Shown piece after piece: positions 24,513 through 33,330 of a stretch of 64,000 nucleotides of DNA. A model generated the notes under the pieces. The model searched no databases. It was not told the DNA's origin and was given only the letters and a program-made list of their open reading frames with translations. Each line of letters opens with the position of its first letter. The stretch's first letter is position 1. Origin of the DNA: CADEED01 sp035701825 (GTDB lineage Bacteria > Pseudomonadota > Gammaproteobacteria > Steroidobacterales > Steroidobacteraceae); assembly GCA_035701825.1 (NCBI GenBank), contig DASSRK010000119.1, positions 1-64,000 on the forward strand. The letters run 5' to 3'. A program made the translations under genes and the position numbers.

Positions 24513-26125
24513 AGCAGTTGGTAGTTCGGGCCGGATCCGCCCTCGGGCGTGGTCCAGTCGATGATCTGGTACGGGTCCTTGATGTCGCAGGCCTTGCAGT
24601 GTACGCAGTTGGCGGCGTTGATCTGCAGTTTCTTGCCGCCGGCCCCGTCGTCGACCATCTCGTAGACCTGCGCCGGGCAGAAGCGCGTGCAGGGATTGCC
24701 GTACTCCTGCACGCAGCGCGTGGCGCAGATGCTGGTGTCGCGCACCTTGAGGTGCGGCGGCTGCACCTCGTCGTGCGCGGTGGTGGCGAAGAACACCGAT
24801 GACAGCCGGTCGCGCGGCGGCAGGTCGCGATTCACCCACGTGCGGGTCGGTGAGTCGTACTCGTCGAGCTTGCCCATGGGGTAGGTGGCGCGGTTGCGCA
24901 GCGTCCAGGGCGTCGCGCCGCCCGCGACGCTCTCCAGCGCGGCATTCAACATGCCGGTGCGCAGGCCGAACTTGAAGCCGGGCTTGATGTTGCGCACCTC
25001 GCGCAGTTCCGCGACGGCTTCGGTCTTGCGCCATACCGCGTCGAACCCGATGCTGGTGCCGTTCTCGATGAAGTAGTCGGCCGCGGCCATGGCGCAGCGC
25101 ATGGCCTGGTGAATGCCCTTGATCTTGGGCACGTTCAGCGTGCCGGCGGCGTCGCCGATGAGCACGGCGCCCGGCATCTCCAGCTTCGGCATCGACTGGA
25201 ATCCGCCGGCGGAGATCGAGCGCGCGCCGGCGGAGAGGATCTCGCCGCCCTGCAGGAACGGGTGCATCGCGGGGTGATGCTTGAACTGCTGGAAGGCTTC
25301 GAAAGGAAAGAAGCGCGGGTCGCGGTAGTCGAGCCCGGTGACGAAGCCCACGTAGACACGGTTGTTGTCGAGGTGATAGACGAAGCTGCCGCCGTAGGTG
25401 CGCGAATCCAGCGGCCAACCGACGCTGTGCTGCACCAGGCCCGGCGTCACGCGCCCGGGCGGCAGCTGCCAAAGCTCTTTCATGCCGAGCGCATAGACCT
25501 GCGGATCGCATTTCTCGTCGAGCCGGTAGCGCCTGATCAGCACCTTGGCGAGGCTGCCGCGGCAACCCTCGGCGATCATGGTCAGGCGCGCGCGCACCTC
25601 GGGGCCCGGCGTGTAGTTAGGACCGCGCGAGCCGTCGTGCTGCACGCCCATGTCGCCGATCTGCACGCCCGCCACGGAGCCGTCGTCGTCGAACAGCGGC
25701 AGCGCGGCCGCGTAGCCGGCGAACACGTGCACGCCGAGGTTCTCGGCCTGTGCGCCGAGCCACTGCACCAGGCCGCCCAGCGAGATGATGAAGTTGCCCT
25801 CGTTGCGCAGGTAGCGCGGAATCCATGGCACCCGCGTGGCGCCGCGCCGGCCGAACCAGCGGAACTCGTCGTGGGTCACCGGGACGCAAATGGGCAGCGA
25901 GGCCTGGCGCCACTCGGGCAGCAACGCATCGAGCGGCCCGGGCTCGAGCACCGCGCCGGACAGGATGTGCGCGCCGAGCGAGGAGCCCTTCTCGAGCACG
26001 CAGATCTCCAGCTCGGGATTGCGCTGCTTGAGGCGGATGGCCGCGGCGAGACCGGCGGGACCGGCGCCGATCACGGCGACGTCGTACTCCATCACATCGC
26101 GGGTGGCGGGGCCGGGAGAGCTCAT
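24509..26125 (-). CDS. etfD: Electron transfer flavoprotein-ubiquinone oxidoreductase
   Basis: 538 residues, the normal ETF-QO size. It passes electrons from acyl-CoA dehydrogenases, via ETF, to ubiquinone at the membrane. The FAD-binding motif VAVIGAGPAGLAAAIRL is near residue 15 and the second FAD motif GDAAGTLNVPKIKGIHQAM near 320-340. The C-terminal [4Fe-4S] ferredoxin domain has NPCTRFCPAQVYEM and NCVHCKACDIKDP, and the ending PEGGSGPNYQLL-like is diagnostic. It overlaps the SDR stop by 4 nt (ATGA). ETF alpha/beta genes are not in the window. Confidence 0.97.
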   Translation of the reverse strand: MSSPGPATRDVMEYDVAVIGAGPAGLAAAIRLKQRNPELEICVLEKGSSLGAHILSGAVLEPGPLDALLPEWRQASLPICVPVTHDEFRWFGRRGATRVPWIPRYLRNEGNFIISLGGLVQWLGAQAENLGVHVFAGYAAALPLFDDDGSVAGVQIGDMGVQHDGSRGPNYTPGPEVRARLTMIAEGCRGSLAKVLIRRYRLDEKCDPQVYALGMKELWQLPPGRVTPGLVQHSVGWPLDSRTYGGSFVYHLDNNRVYVGFVTGLDYRDPRFFPFEAFQQFKHHPAMHPFLQGGEILSAGARSISAGGFQSMPKLEMPGAVLIGDAAGTLNVPKIKGIHQAMRCAMAAADYFIENGTSIGFDAVWRKTEAVAELREVRNIKPGFKFGLRTGMLNAALESVAGGATPWTLRNRATYPMGKLDEYDSPTRTWVNRDLPPRDRLSSVFFATTAHDEVQPPHLKVRDTSICATRCVQEYGNPCTRFCPAQVYEMVDDGAGGKKLQINAANCVHCKACDIKDPYQIIDWTTPEGGSGPNYQLL

Positions 26126-26889
26126 TTGGGCTGCATGCGGATCGCGCCGTCCAGGCGGATGGTTTCGCCGTTCAGGTACGCGATCTCGAACACGCTGGCG
26201 ACCAGCGCCGCGAATTCCTCCGGTTTGCCGAGGCGCACCGGGAAGGGCACCTGCGCGGCCAGCGAGGCCTGCACGTTCTGCGGCATGCCCGCGAGCATTG
26301 GCGTCTCGAAGATGCCGGGCGCGATCGACACCACGCGGATGCCGAACATGGCGAATTCGCGCGCGATCGGCAGCGTCATCGCGGCGACCCCGGCCTTGGT
26401 GGCGGCGTACGCCGCCTGGCCGATCTGGCCTTCGAACGCGGCCACCGACGAGGTGTGGATGATGACGCCGCGTTCGCCGTCGGCGGTCGGCTGGTTGCGC
26501 TGCATGAGCGCGGCGGCCGTTTTGTCGCACAGGAAGGTGCCGACCAGGTTGATCTGCACCACGCGCGAGAAGAAATCGCCGGCCATCGGGCCGTTCTTGC
26601 CGAGCACGCGCCCGGCGCCGATCACGCCCGCGCAATTGACCAGCAGGTTGACGCCGCCCATCGCCGCGTGCGCCGCGTCCATGGCGGAGCCGACCTCGGT
26701 CTCCGAGGTCACGTCGCACTTGGCGAAGCCGGCGCGCGGGCCGAGCGCCGCGGCCGCCGCCTGGCCGGGGCCTTCCTGGATGTCTAACAAGGTGACGCGC
26801 CCGCCGGCGGCGACGATGTGGCGCGCCACCGCGTGGCCGAGGCCCGAGGCGCCGCCGGTGACGACCGCGCGCGCGTCAGCGATTTTCAT
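26122..26889 (-). CDS. Short-chain 3-hydroxyacyl-CoA dehydrogenase, HSD10-like
   Basis: 255-residue NAD-dependent SDR. The cofactor motif is TGGASGLGHAV, followed by NCAGV and the catalytic Ser...YAATK (TSSVAAFEGQIGQAAYAATKAGV). APGIFETPMLAGMPQNVQASLA and RLGKPEEFAALV resemble type-2 3-hydroxyacyl-CoA / 2-methyl-3-hydroxybutyryl-CoA dehydrogenases of isoleucine and fatty-acid breakdown. It lies between thiolase and ETF-QO, which supports beta-oxidation of short or branched acyl-CoAs. It has one rare TTA codon near 26786. Confidence 0.88.
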   Translation of the reverse strand: MKIADARAVVTGGASGLGHAVARHIVAAGGRVTLLDIQEGPGQAAAAALGPRAGFAKCDVTSETEVGSAMDAAHAAMGGVNLLVNCAGVIGAGRVLGKNGPMAGDFFSRVVQINLVGTFLCDKTAAALMQRNQPTADGERGVIIHTSSVAAFEGQIGQAAYAATKAGVAAMTLPIAREFAMFGIRVVSIAPGIFETPMLAGMPQNVQASLAAQVPFPVRLGKPEEFAALVASVFEIAYLNGETIRLDGAIRMQPK

Positions 26890-26969
26890 CGGGAGTCCCT
26901 GGTCGAGAGAAGAACGCGCGAAGCATAACTAACCGGCGGGTCTCCTTGATACTCGAGGCGGCTACCGGC

Positions 26970-28160
26970 TCAGGACGGCACTTCGACCGCCAGCGCCGTC
27001 GCCTCGCCGCCGCCGATGCACAGCGAGGCCACGCCGCGTCCGCCGCCGCGCGCCCGCAGCGCATGCACCAGGGTCGCCACGATGCGCGCGCCGGTGGCGC
27101 CGATCGGGTGCCCGAGCGCGCAGGCGCCGCCCAGGATGTTGGTGCGCGCGTGATCGAAGCCCACGTCGCGCATGGCGGCCATGGTCACGGCGGCGAAGGC
27201 TTCGTTGACCTCGTAGAGGGCGGGATCCGAGGGCTTCCAGCCGAGCTGCGCCAGCAGCTTCTGGATGGCGCCGGCCGGCGCGGTGGTGAACCACTCGGGC
27301 TCGCGCGCGAAACTGGTGTAGCCCACGATCCTCGCGAGCGGCTGGAGGCCGCGACGGGCGGCCTCGGCCCCGGACATGAGCACGGTGGCCGCCGCGCCAT
27401 CGGAAATGGACGAAGAGGAGGCCGCGGTGACGGTGCCGTCCTTGCGGAAGGCCGGCTTGAGCGTGGCGATCTTGGCGAGGTCGACGGTGAATGGCGTCTC
27501 GTCGCGCTCCACCGTGGTCTCGCCCTTGCGCCCCTTGACGACGACGGGGGTGATCTCGGCCGCGAAGGCCCCGGAGTTCACGGCCTCGAGCGCGCGCTGC
27601 GTCGATTCGGTGGCGAACGCGTCCTGGTCGGCGCGCGTGAAGCCGTACTTCTGCGCGGTGGCCTCGGCGAACGTGCCCATCATCTGGCCGTCGAACGGGC
27701 TCTGCAGCCCGTCGAAGAACATGTGGTCGAGCACTTCGCCGTGGCCCATGCGCATGCCGGCGCGCGCCTTGGGAAGTAGATAGGGAGCGTTGCTCATCGA
27801 CTCGAGCCCGCCCGCCACCGCGACCGCGACGTCGCCGGCGCGCACCTGGTCGGCCGCCATCATGATGGCCTTCATGCCGGAGCCGCACATCTTGTTGACG
27901 GTGGTGGTGGGCACGCCCTGCGGCACGCCGGCGGCCAGCGCCGCCTGGCGCGCCGGGGCCTGGCCGAGGCCGGCCGACAGCACGCAGCCCATGATGACTT
28001 CCTGCACGTCCGCGCCGGTCACGCGGGCAGCGGCCAGCGCGCCGCGGATCGCGGCGGCGCCGAGCTGCGGCGCGGTGGCGGGCGACAGCGCGCCCTGGAA
28101 CGCGCCGATGGGCGTGCGCTGGGCCGAGACGATGACGACTGAATTGCCAGACTTGTCCAT
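26970..28160 (-). CDS. Acetyl-CoA C-acyltransferase (thiolase)
   Basis: 396 residues. Thiolytic enzyme of the degradative/biosynthetic thiolase family. The nucleophile Cys92 lies in NKMCGSGMKAIMMA; NEAFAAV, GGACALGHPIGATGAR and the C-terminal CIGGGEATALAVEV carry the His and second Cys. Length and motifs fit acetoacetyl-CoA thiolase, which would finish the tyrosine route after ScoAB or cleave 2-methylacetoacetyl-CoA from isoleucine. It begins 16 nt after the TetR gene on the same strand. Confidence 0.95.
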   Translation of the reverse strand: MDKSGNSVVIVSAQRTPIGAFQGALSPATAPQLGAAAIRGALAAARVTGADVQEVIMGCVLSAGLGQAPARQAALAAGVPQGVPTTTVNKMCGSGMKAIMMAADQVRAGDVAVAVAGGLESMSNAPYLLPKARAGMRMGHGEVLDHMFFDGLQSPFDGQMMGTFAEATAQKYGFTRADQDAFATESTQRALEAVNSGAFAAEITPVVVKGRKGETTVERDETPFTVDLAKIATLKPAFRKDGTVTAASSSSISDGAAATVLMSGAEAARRGLQPLARIVGYTSFAREPEWFTTAPAGAIQKLLAQLGWKPSDPALYEVNEAFAAVTMAAMRDVGFDHARTNILGGACALGHPIGATGARIVATLVHALRARGGGRGVASLCIGGGEATALAVEVPS

Positions 28161-28176
28161 TGAGATGCTCCGTCGA

Positions 28177-28833
28177 TCAACCGCGGCCGCGCAGGCCGTG
28201 GTTGAAGAAGTCTATGAAACGCTCCGCGATCTGGTGCGGCTTGAGCGTCGCATCCTCGCGGTACCAGTGACCCATCCAGTTGAGCGCGCCGGCCAGCGCG
28301 AAGGCGGTCATGCGCGGATCGCAGCGGCGGATGGAACCGTCGGCGATGCCGGCCTCGATCAGCGCGCGCATGCGCTTGTCGATGCCGGCCTTGAGCAGCT
28401 TGATGCGCCGGCTCATGGCGGCGCCGAGGTGCTGGTCCTCGGCGCGCAGCATGCACCAGCCGAAATTGCCGACGATGGCGGCGGCATAGCCCTGGATGAA
28501 GGCGAACAGCCGGTCGCGGGCCGGCCCGCCGGCGCGCTCGGCCTCGTCCAGCGAGGCCTGGATCTGCGCGAGCCCGGCGCGGAAGCACTCGAACAGGATG
28601 GCCTCCTTGTTCGGCACATATAAATAGAGTGTCGGCTTGGTGACCTTGAGGCTGGCGGCCAGGTCGTCGAGCGAGGTGTTGTGGTAGCCGCGCTCGCGGA
28701 ATGCCCGCGCCGCAGCATGGATCACGGCCTCGCGCTTGAGCGCGTGCTCGTGGCGCGGGCGGCGGCGCGCCTCCCAGGGCGAGGCGGGGCGCAACTCCTT
28801 GCGGGGTCGGGATTTCGCGGTTGCGGCGGGCAT
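28177..28833 (-). CDS. TetR-family transcriptional regulator
   Basis: 218 residues. The N-terminal HTH is YHNTSLDDLAASLKVTKPTLYLYVPNKEAILFECF, after a basic leader of about 30 residues. The C-terminal ligand domain is helical (EAGIADGSIRRCDPRMTAFALAGALNWMGHWY), like acyl-CoA-responsive TetR proteins. It is first in a minus-strand run with thiolase and divergent from icmF with an 80-nt gap that contains two matching inverted repeats. Control of both directions by a short-chain acyl-CoA is likely but inferred. Confidence 0.92.
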   Translation of the reverse strand: MPAATAKSRPRKELRPASPWEARRRPRHEHALKREAVIHAAARAFRERGYHNTSLDDLAASLKVTKPTLYLYVPNKEAILFECFRAGLAQIQASLDEAERAGGPARDRLFAFIQGYAAAIVGNFGWCMLRAEDQHLGAAMSRRIKLLKAGIDKRMRALIEAGIADGSIRRCDPRMTAFALAGALNWMGHWYREDATLKPHQIAERFIDFFNHGLRGRG

Positions 28834-28872
28834 GCGGGCGTCGTGGGGTCGTGCCAGAATCGGCCCGCCATG

Positions 28873-28886
28873 TTACTGTGTGGTAA
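28873..28886. promoter_or_regulatory. TetR-type operator copy 1
   Basis: TTACTgtgtGGTAA is an inverted repeat (within the slightly longer GTTAC...GTAAC at 28872-28887). It shares its 14-bp form with a second copy exactly 20 bp downstream. It lies between the TetR gene and icmF. Confidence 0.65.
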
Positions 28887-28892
28887 CAAAAC

Positions 28893-28906
28893 TTACCAGC
28901 CGGTAA
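28893..28906. promoter_or_regulatory. TetR-type operator copy 2
   Basis: TTACCagccGGTAA is a perfect 5-bp-arm inverted repeat ending 7 nt before the icmF ATG. Together with copy 1 (20 bp, two helical turns away) it offers same-face sites for two dimers. Binding here would also block the icmF ribosome-loading region on DNA. Confidence 0.7.
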
Positions 28907-28913
28907 TTTCCCC

Positions 28914-31900
28914 ATGAAGCCACCAGAGCCAGGAAGGCCGCTGCGATTCGTGTCGGCGGCGTCGCTGTTCGACGGCCACGACGCGGCCATCAACATGATC
29001 CGCCGCCTGCTGCAGTCGGGCGGCGCCGAGGTCGTGCACCTCGGCCACAACCGCAGCGTCGCCGACATCGTGCGCGCGGCCATCGCCGAGGACGCCGACG
29101 GCATCGCGGTCAGCAGCTACCAGGGCGGCCACAACGAATACTTCCGCTACATGATCGACATGCTGCGCGAGCTGGGCGCGGAGCACATCAAGGTGGTCGT
29201 GGGTGGCGGCGGCACCATCGCGCCCGCGGAGATCGCCGAGCTCGAAGCGTACGGCGTCGCGAAGATCTACACGCCGGAGGACGGGCGGCGTCTCGGCCTG
29301 ACCGGCATGATCGACGACGTGTTCGCGCGCATTGCCGGCGCGCAGCGGCCCGCGCCGGCGCCTGGATTGCCGTCGATCGACTCGCTCGCGAAGGACAACG
29401 GCGGCGCGATCGCCCGCGCCATCACGCTGCTCGAGGGTGGCGACCCTGGCGACGGCAGCGAGGTCGAGGACCTGCGCCGCGCGCTGAGCGCCGCGGTCAG
29501 CGGCCAGCAGCTGGCGCCGGTGGTGGGCCTCACCGGCACCGGGGGCGCCGGCAAGAGCTCGCTCAACGACGAGCTGCTGCAACGCTTCATCCGCCTGTTC
29601 CCCGAGCGCCGCATCGGCGTGGTGGCCATCGATCCGACGCGGCGTCGCTCCGGCGGCGCGCTGCTGGGCGACCGCATCCGCATGAACTCGCTGGCTGCGC
29701 CGCAGGTGTTCATGCGCTCGCTCGCCACGCGCCGCCAGCACCTGGCGACCAGCGCCGTGCTGGCCGACGTGATCGCGCTGTACCGCGCCGTCGGCTTCGA
29801 CCTCATCGTGGTCGAGACCGCGGGCATCGGCCAGAGCGACACCGAGATCGTCGACCTCGTCGACCTGTCGATCTACGTCATGACCGCGGAGTACGGCGCC
29901 GCGAGCCAGCTCGAGAAAATCGACATGCTCGACTTCGCCGACATGATCGTGTTGAACAAGTTCGAGAAGCGCGGCGCCGAGGATGCGCTGCGCGACGTGC
30001 GCAAGCAGTGGCGGCGCAATCACCCGGATCGCGCGCGGTTGCCCGACAGCGACGTGCCGGTGTTCCCCACCATCGCCAGCCGCTTCAACGACCCGGGCGT
30101 GAATCGATTGTTCATGGCCCTGGCTACCGCGCTGGAGCGCGAAGGCAACGCGCCTGGCCGCTGGACCTCGCGCGCGGGAGTTCCCGTGGCGCTCGAACCG
30201 CTCGAGTTCCGCTCGCGCGATCCGCTGATTCCCGCCGCGCGCACGCGTTACCTGGCGGAGATCGCGGCGCAGGGCCGCGAGGCGCATCGCCTGAACGCGG
30301 CACGCGTCGCGGCCGCGCAGCGCGCGCACGCGCACTACCAGTCACTGCAGGCGCTCGGCGACACGCAATTGCCGGCGCCGCTGGCGCCCGCGCCTGAAGA
30401 GGGCGGCGACGCCCTCGGTGCGCTGCGCGGCGCCTACAACCGCGCGCTGCAGGAGATCGGCGCCGAAGGCGTGGGCGCGCTGCGCGCCTGGCCGCAGCGC
30501 CTGGCCGGCATCCGTTCGCCCGAATATTCCTACCCGGTGCGCGGACGCGAAGTGCGTGGCGCCAACTACACCGAATCGCTGAGCCACAGCCAGTTGCCCA
30601 AGCTCGCCGCTCCGCGACTCGAGGCCTGGGGCGAGGTGCTGCGTTTCATCCAGGACGAAAACCTGCCGGGCGCGCCGCCGTATACCGGCGGGGTCTATCC
30701 ATACCGGCGCGAGGAAGAAGACCCGACGCGCATGTTCGCGGGTGAAGGTGCGCCCGAGCGCACCAACCGCCGCTTCCACTACCTGGCGGCGGGCCACGAG
30801 GCCACGCGCCTGTCCACCGCGTTCGATTCGACCACGCTGTACGGCGAGGACCCGGACACGCGCCCCGACATCTTCGGACGCACCGGCAATTCGGGCGTGT
30901 CGATCGCGACGCTCGACGACATGAAGAAGCTGTATTCGGGCTTCGACCTGAACGCGCCGACCACCTCGGTGTCGATGACCATCAATGGCCCGGCGCCGAT
31001 GATCCTCGCGATGTTCATGAACACCGCCATCGACCAGCGCGTGGAGCGCCACCTGCGCTCCGCGGGACGCTGGGAGGCGGCGCGGGAAGCGCTGGCGCGA
31101 GCCGGAGTCGTACAGCCTGTCTATCGCGGCGAGCTGCCGCCGGGTCATGACGGCACGGGTCTCGGGCTGCTCGGCACCAGCAGTCGCAAGCTGGTCGAGC
31201 TCGGCGTGCTCGCGGACGAGGAGTACCGGCAACTGCGGGCCGCTGCGCTCTCCGCGGTGCGCGGCACCGTGCAGGCCGACATCCTCAAGGAGGACCAGGC
31301 GCAGAACACCTGCATATTCTCCACGGAGTTCGCGCTGCGCATGATGGGCGACGTGCAGCAGTTCTTCACCGAGCAACAGGTGCGTAATTTCTACTCGGTG
31401 TCGATCTCCGGCTATCACATCGCCGAGGCCGGCGCGAACCCGATCACGCAGCTCGCGTTCACGCTCGCCAATGGCTTCACCATCGTCGAGTACTACCTGG
31501 CGCGTGGCATGAGGATCGACGACTTCGCGCCGAACCTGTCGTTCTTCTTCTCCAACGGCATGGACGCCGAGTACGCGGTGATCGGCCGCGTCGCGCGGCG
31601 CATCTGGGCGCGCGCGATGAAGGACCTCTACAGGGCCGGCCCGCGCAGCCAGATGCTGAAGTACCACATCCAGACTTCGGGCCGCAGCCTGCATTCGCGC
31701 GAGATCCAGTTCAACGACATCCGCACCACGCTGCAGGCCATGTACGCGCTGTTCGACAACTGCAACTCGCTGCACACCAACGCCTACGACGAGGCCCTGA
31801 CTACCCCCACGGAAGAGAGCGTGCGGCGCGCGGTCGCGATCCAGCTCATCATCAACCGCGAGCTCGGGCTCAACAAGATCCAGAACCCCTGGCAGGGCTC

Positions 31901-32363
31901 GTTCGCCATCGAGGCGCTCACCGACCTGGTCGAAGAGGCCGTGTACAAGGAGTTCGAATCCATCGCCGAGCGCGGCGGCGTGCTCGGCGCGATGGAGACC
32001 ATGTACCAGCGCGGCAAGATCCAGGAAGAGAGCCTGCACTACGAGACGCGCAAGCACGACGGTAGTCTGCCCATCGTCGGCGTGAACACCTTCCTCGACT
32101 CGCGCGACGCGGACGGCGAGCACGCCGCCGCGCCGCTGTTCCGCGCGAGCGAGGAAGAGCAGCAGGCGCAGGTGACGGCGGTGCGCGAATTCCAGCGGCG
32201 CAATTCAGCCGCGGCGCCGGAGGCGCTGCGGCGCCTGCAGGCGATCGCGGCGTCCGGCGGAAACACGTTCGCCGAGCTCCTCGAGACCGTGCAGGTGTGC
32301 TCGCTCGGGCAGATCAGTCACGCGCTGTACGAAGTCGGTGGGCAGTACCGGCGCAACATGTAG
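28914..32363 (+). CDS. icmF: Fused isobutyryl-CoA mutase (adenosylcobalamin-dependent) with G-protein chaperone domain
   Basis: 1149 residues interconverting isobutyryl-CoA and n-butyryl-CoA. Three parts are fused: an N-terminal B12 domain (about 10-150, with LFDGHDAAINMIRRLL, cobalt-ligating His22 region); a MeaB-like GTPase (P-loop GTGGAGKS at 208-215, then IAIDPTRRRSGGALLGDRIRM-like); and the mutase barrel (about 530-1149). Substrate-tuning residues read as Phe608 (TRMFAGEG) and Gln797 (EDQAQNTC), the isobutyryl-CoA pair, where methylmalonyl-CoA mutase has Tyr and Arg. It is divergent from a TetR regulator. It ends 3 nt from the convergent plsC. A role in valine or branched-chain acyl-CoA use is inferred. 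Confidence 0.94.
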   Translation: MKPPEPGRPLRFVSAASLFDGHDAAINMIRRLLQSGGAEVVHLGHNRSVADIVRAAIAEDADGIAVSSYQGGHNEYFRYMIDMLRELGAEHIKVVVGGGGTIAPAEIAELEAYGVAKIYTPEDGRRLGLTGMIDDVFARIAGAQRPAPAPGLPSIDSLAKDNGGAIARAITLLEGGDPGDGSEVEDLRRALSAAVSGQQLAPVVGLTGTGGAGKSSLNDELLQRFIRLFPERRIGVVAIDPTRRRSGGALLGDRIRMNSLAAPQVFMRSLATRRQHLATSAVLADVIALYRAVGFDLIVVETAGIGQSDTEIVDLVDLSIYVMTAEYGAASQLEKIDMLDFADMIVLNKFEKRGAEDALRDVRKQWRRNHPDRARLPDSDVPVFPTIASRFNDPGVNRLFMALATALEREGNAPGRWTSRAGVPVALEPLEFRSRDPLIPAARTRYLAEIAAQGREAHRLNAARVAAAQRAHAHYQSLQALGDTQLPAPLAPAPEEGGDALGALRGAYNRALQEIGAEGVGALRAWPQRLAGIRSPEYSYPVRGREVRGANYTESLSHSQLPKLAAPRLEAWGEVLRFIQDENLPGAPPYTGGVYPYRREEEDPTRMFAGEGAPERTNRRFHYLAAGHEATRLSTAFDSTTLYGEDPDTRPDIFGRTGNSGVSIATLDDMKKLYSGFDLNAPTTSVSMTINGPAPMILAMFMNTAIDQRVERHLRSAGRWEAAREALARAGVVQPVYRGELPPGHDGTGLGLLGTSSRKLVELGVLADEEYRQLRAAALSAVRGTVQADILKEDQAQNTCIFSTEFALRMMGDVQQFFTEQQVRNFYSVSISGYHIAEAGANPITQLAFTLANGFTIVEYYLARGMRIDDFAPNLSFFFSNGMDAEYAVIGRVARRIWARAMKDLYRAGPRSQMLKYHIQTSGRSLHSREIQFNDIRTTLQAMYALFDNCNSLHTNAYDEALTTPTEESVRRAVAIQLIINRELGLNKIQNPWQGSFAIEALTDLVEEAVYKEFESIAERGGVLGAMETMYQRGKIQEESLHYETRKHDGSLPIVGVNTFLDSRDADGEHAAAPLFRASEEEQQAQVTAVREFQRRNSAAAPEALRRLQAIAASGGNTFAELLETVQVCSLGQISHALYEVGGQYRRNM

Positions 32364-32366
32364 CGC

Positions 32367-33158
32367 TCATCGGCCGGTGCCCGTGGCGCGCTCGCAGAGG
32401 TCGGGCTCGCCCAGTTGGGTCAGGATGGCGGCGCGCGAGGCGTCGCGTAATCGCAGCGCCTGGTCCTCCTCGGCTGACGCAGGCATCGGGAGAATCGGCG
32501 CGCCGAAGCGCACTTCGATCGGGCCCGGGCGCGGCAGGATGCGCGTAGCGGGCATGTTGCGCCGGGTGCCGAGAATCACCGTCGGCACCACCGGACAGGC
32601 GGCGCGCGCCGCGATCGCGAACGCGCCGCCGTGGAACTTGCCGAGTCCCACTTCCGGCGTGAACGTGCCTTCGGGAAAAAACACCAGTGAATGCCCGCTC
32701 GCGGCCGTGCGCAGCACCCGGCGCGCATCGGTGCCGCCCTTGTGCCGGTTGAAGCGATCGACGAACTCGGTGCCGATGCGCCGGAGCAGCAGGCCGGCCA
32801 GGGGCACGTTGTTCATTTCGCGCTTGACCACGAAACCGAAGCGGGCGGGCAGGGCAGCCGTCATCACCACCCCATCGAGGTAGCTGGCGTGATTCGCCAC
32901 GACGATGCACTGCCCGGCCGGCAGATTCGCCTTGCCCCGCAGCCGCACCGGCATGCCGGCGAGGGCGAAGAAGGTGCGTGCTGCGATGCGGGCCGTGCCC
33001 CGGCGCAGGGGCAAGGTCGGCAACAGGATGACGCCCAGCAGGGCCGTCAGGGCGACAGCCAGGAACAGCGCGGCCGCGTACAGGCCGTACAGCGAGCGCA
33101 GCGGCACGGAAATCCAGGCGGGCCAGGGGGCGCGAACGCGGTTCGTGGGCAGGGTCAT
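32367..33158 (-). CDS. plsC: 1-acyl-sn-glycerol-3-phosphate acyltransferase (PlsC family)
   Basis: 263 residues. One or two N-terminal membrane helices (LYAAALFLAVALTALLGVILLPTL) anchor the catalytic domain to the inner membrane. The HX4D motif is VVANHASYLDG and the second acyltransferase block is VFFPEGTFTPEVGLGKFHGGAF, as in enzymes making phosphatidic acid from lysophosphatidic acid. VPTVILGTRRNMPATRILPRPG follows. Other PlsC-like proteins acylate ornithine lipids or lipid A precursors, so the acceptor is not certain. It stands alone, convergent with icmF. Confidence 0.88.
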   Translation of the reverse strand: MTLPTNRVRAPWPAWISVPLRSLYGLYAAALFLAVALTALLGVILLPTLPLRRGTARIAARTFFALAGMPVRLRGKANLPAGQCIVVANHASYLDGVVMTAALPARFGFVVKREMNNVPLAGLLLRRIGTEFVDRFNRHKGGTDARRVLRTAASGHSLVFFPEGTFTPEVGLGKFHGGAFAIAARAACPVVPTVILGTRRNMPATRILPRPGPIEVRFGAPILPMPASAEEDQALRLRDASRAAILTQLGEPDLCERATGTGR

Positions 33159-33330
33159 GCGCGCTGTTCCGCCCGACTGTCTTCGCTTTGGGAGGTCCGA
33201 ATCATGTGAACTGGTTCTCTTTATGTTAATGGTTTCGGGAAGCTGTGAAGGTCATCACGCCTGAGCCCGGGCCGCCGTCCCCATACTGCCGTGAAGCGTT
33301 AATCCGCATACGTATTAAGGCAATCAGGTC

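Noticed and set aside
33290..33330. TTAAT-N10-ATTAA inverted repeat with ATACGTAT core as an operator for xerD
   Set aside because: The arms are short and AT-only in an AT-richer promoter region; it could simply be promoter sequence, and no regulator is adjacent.
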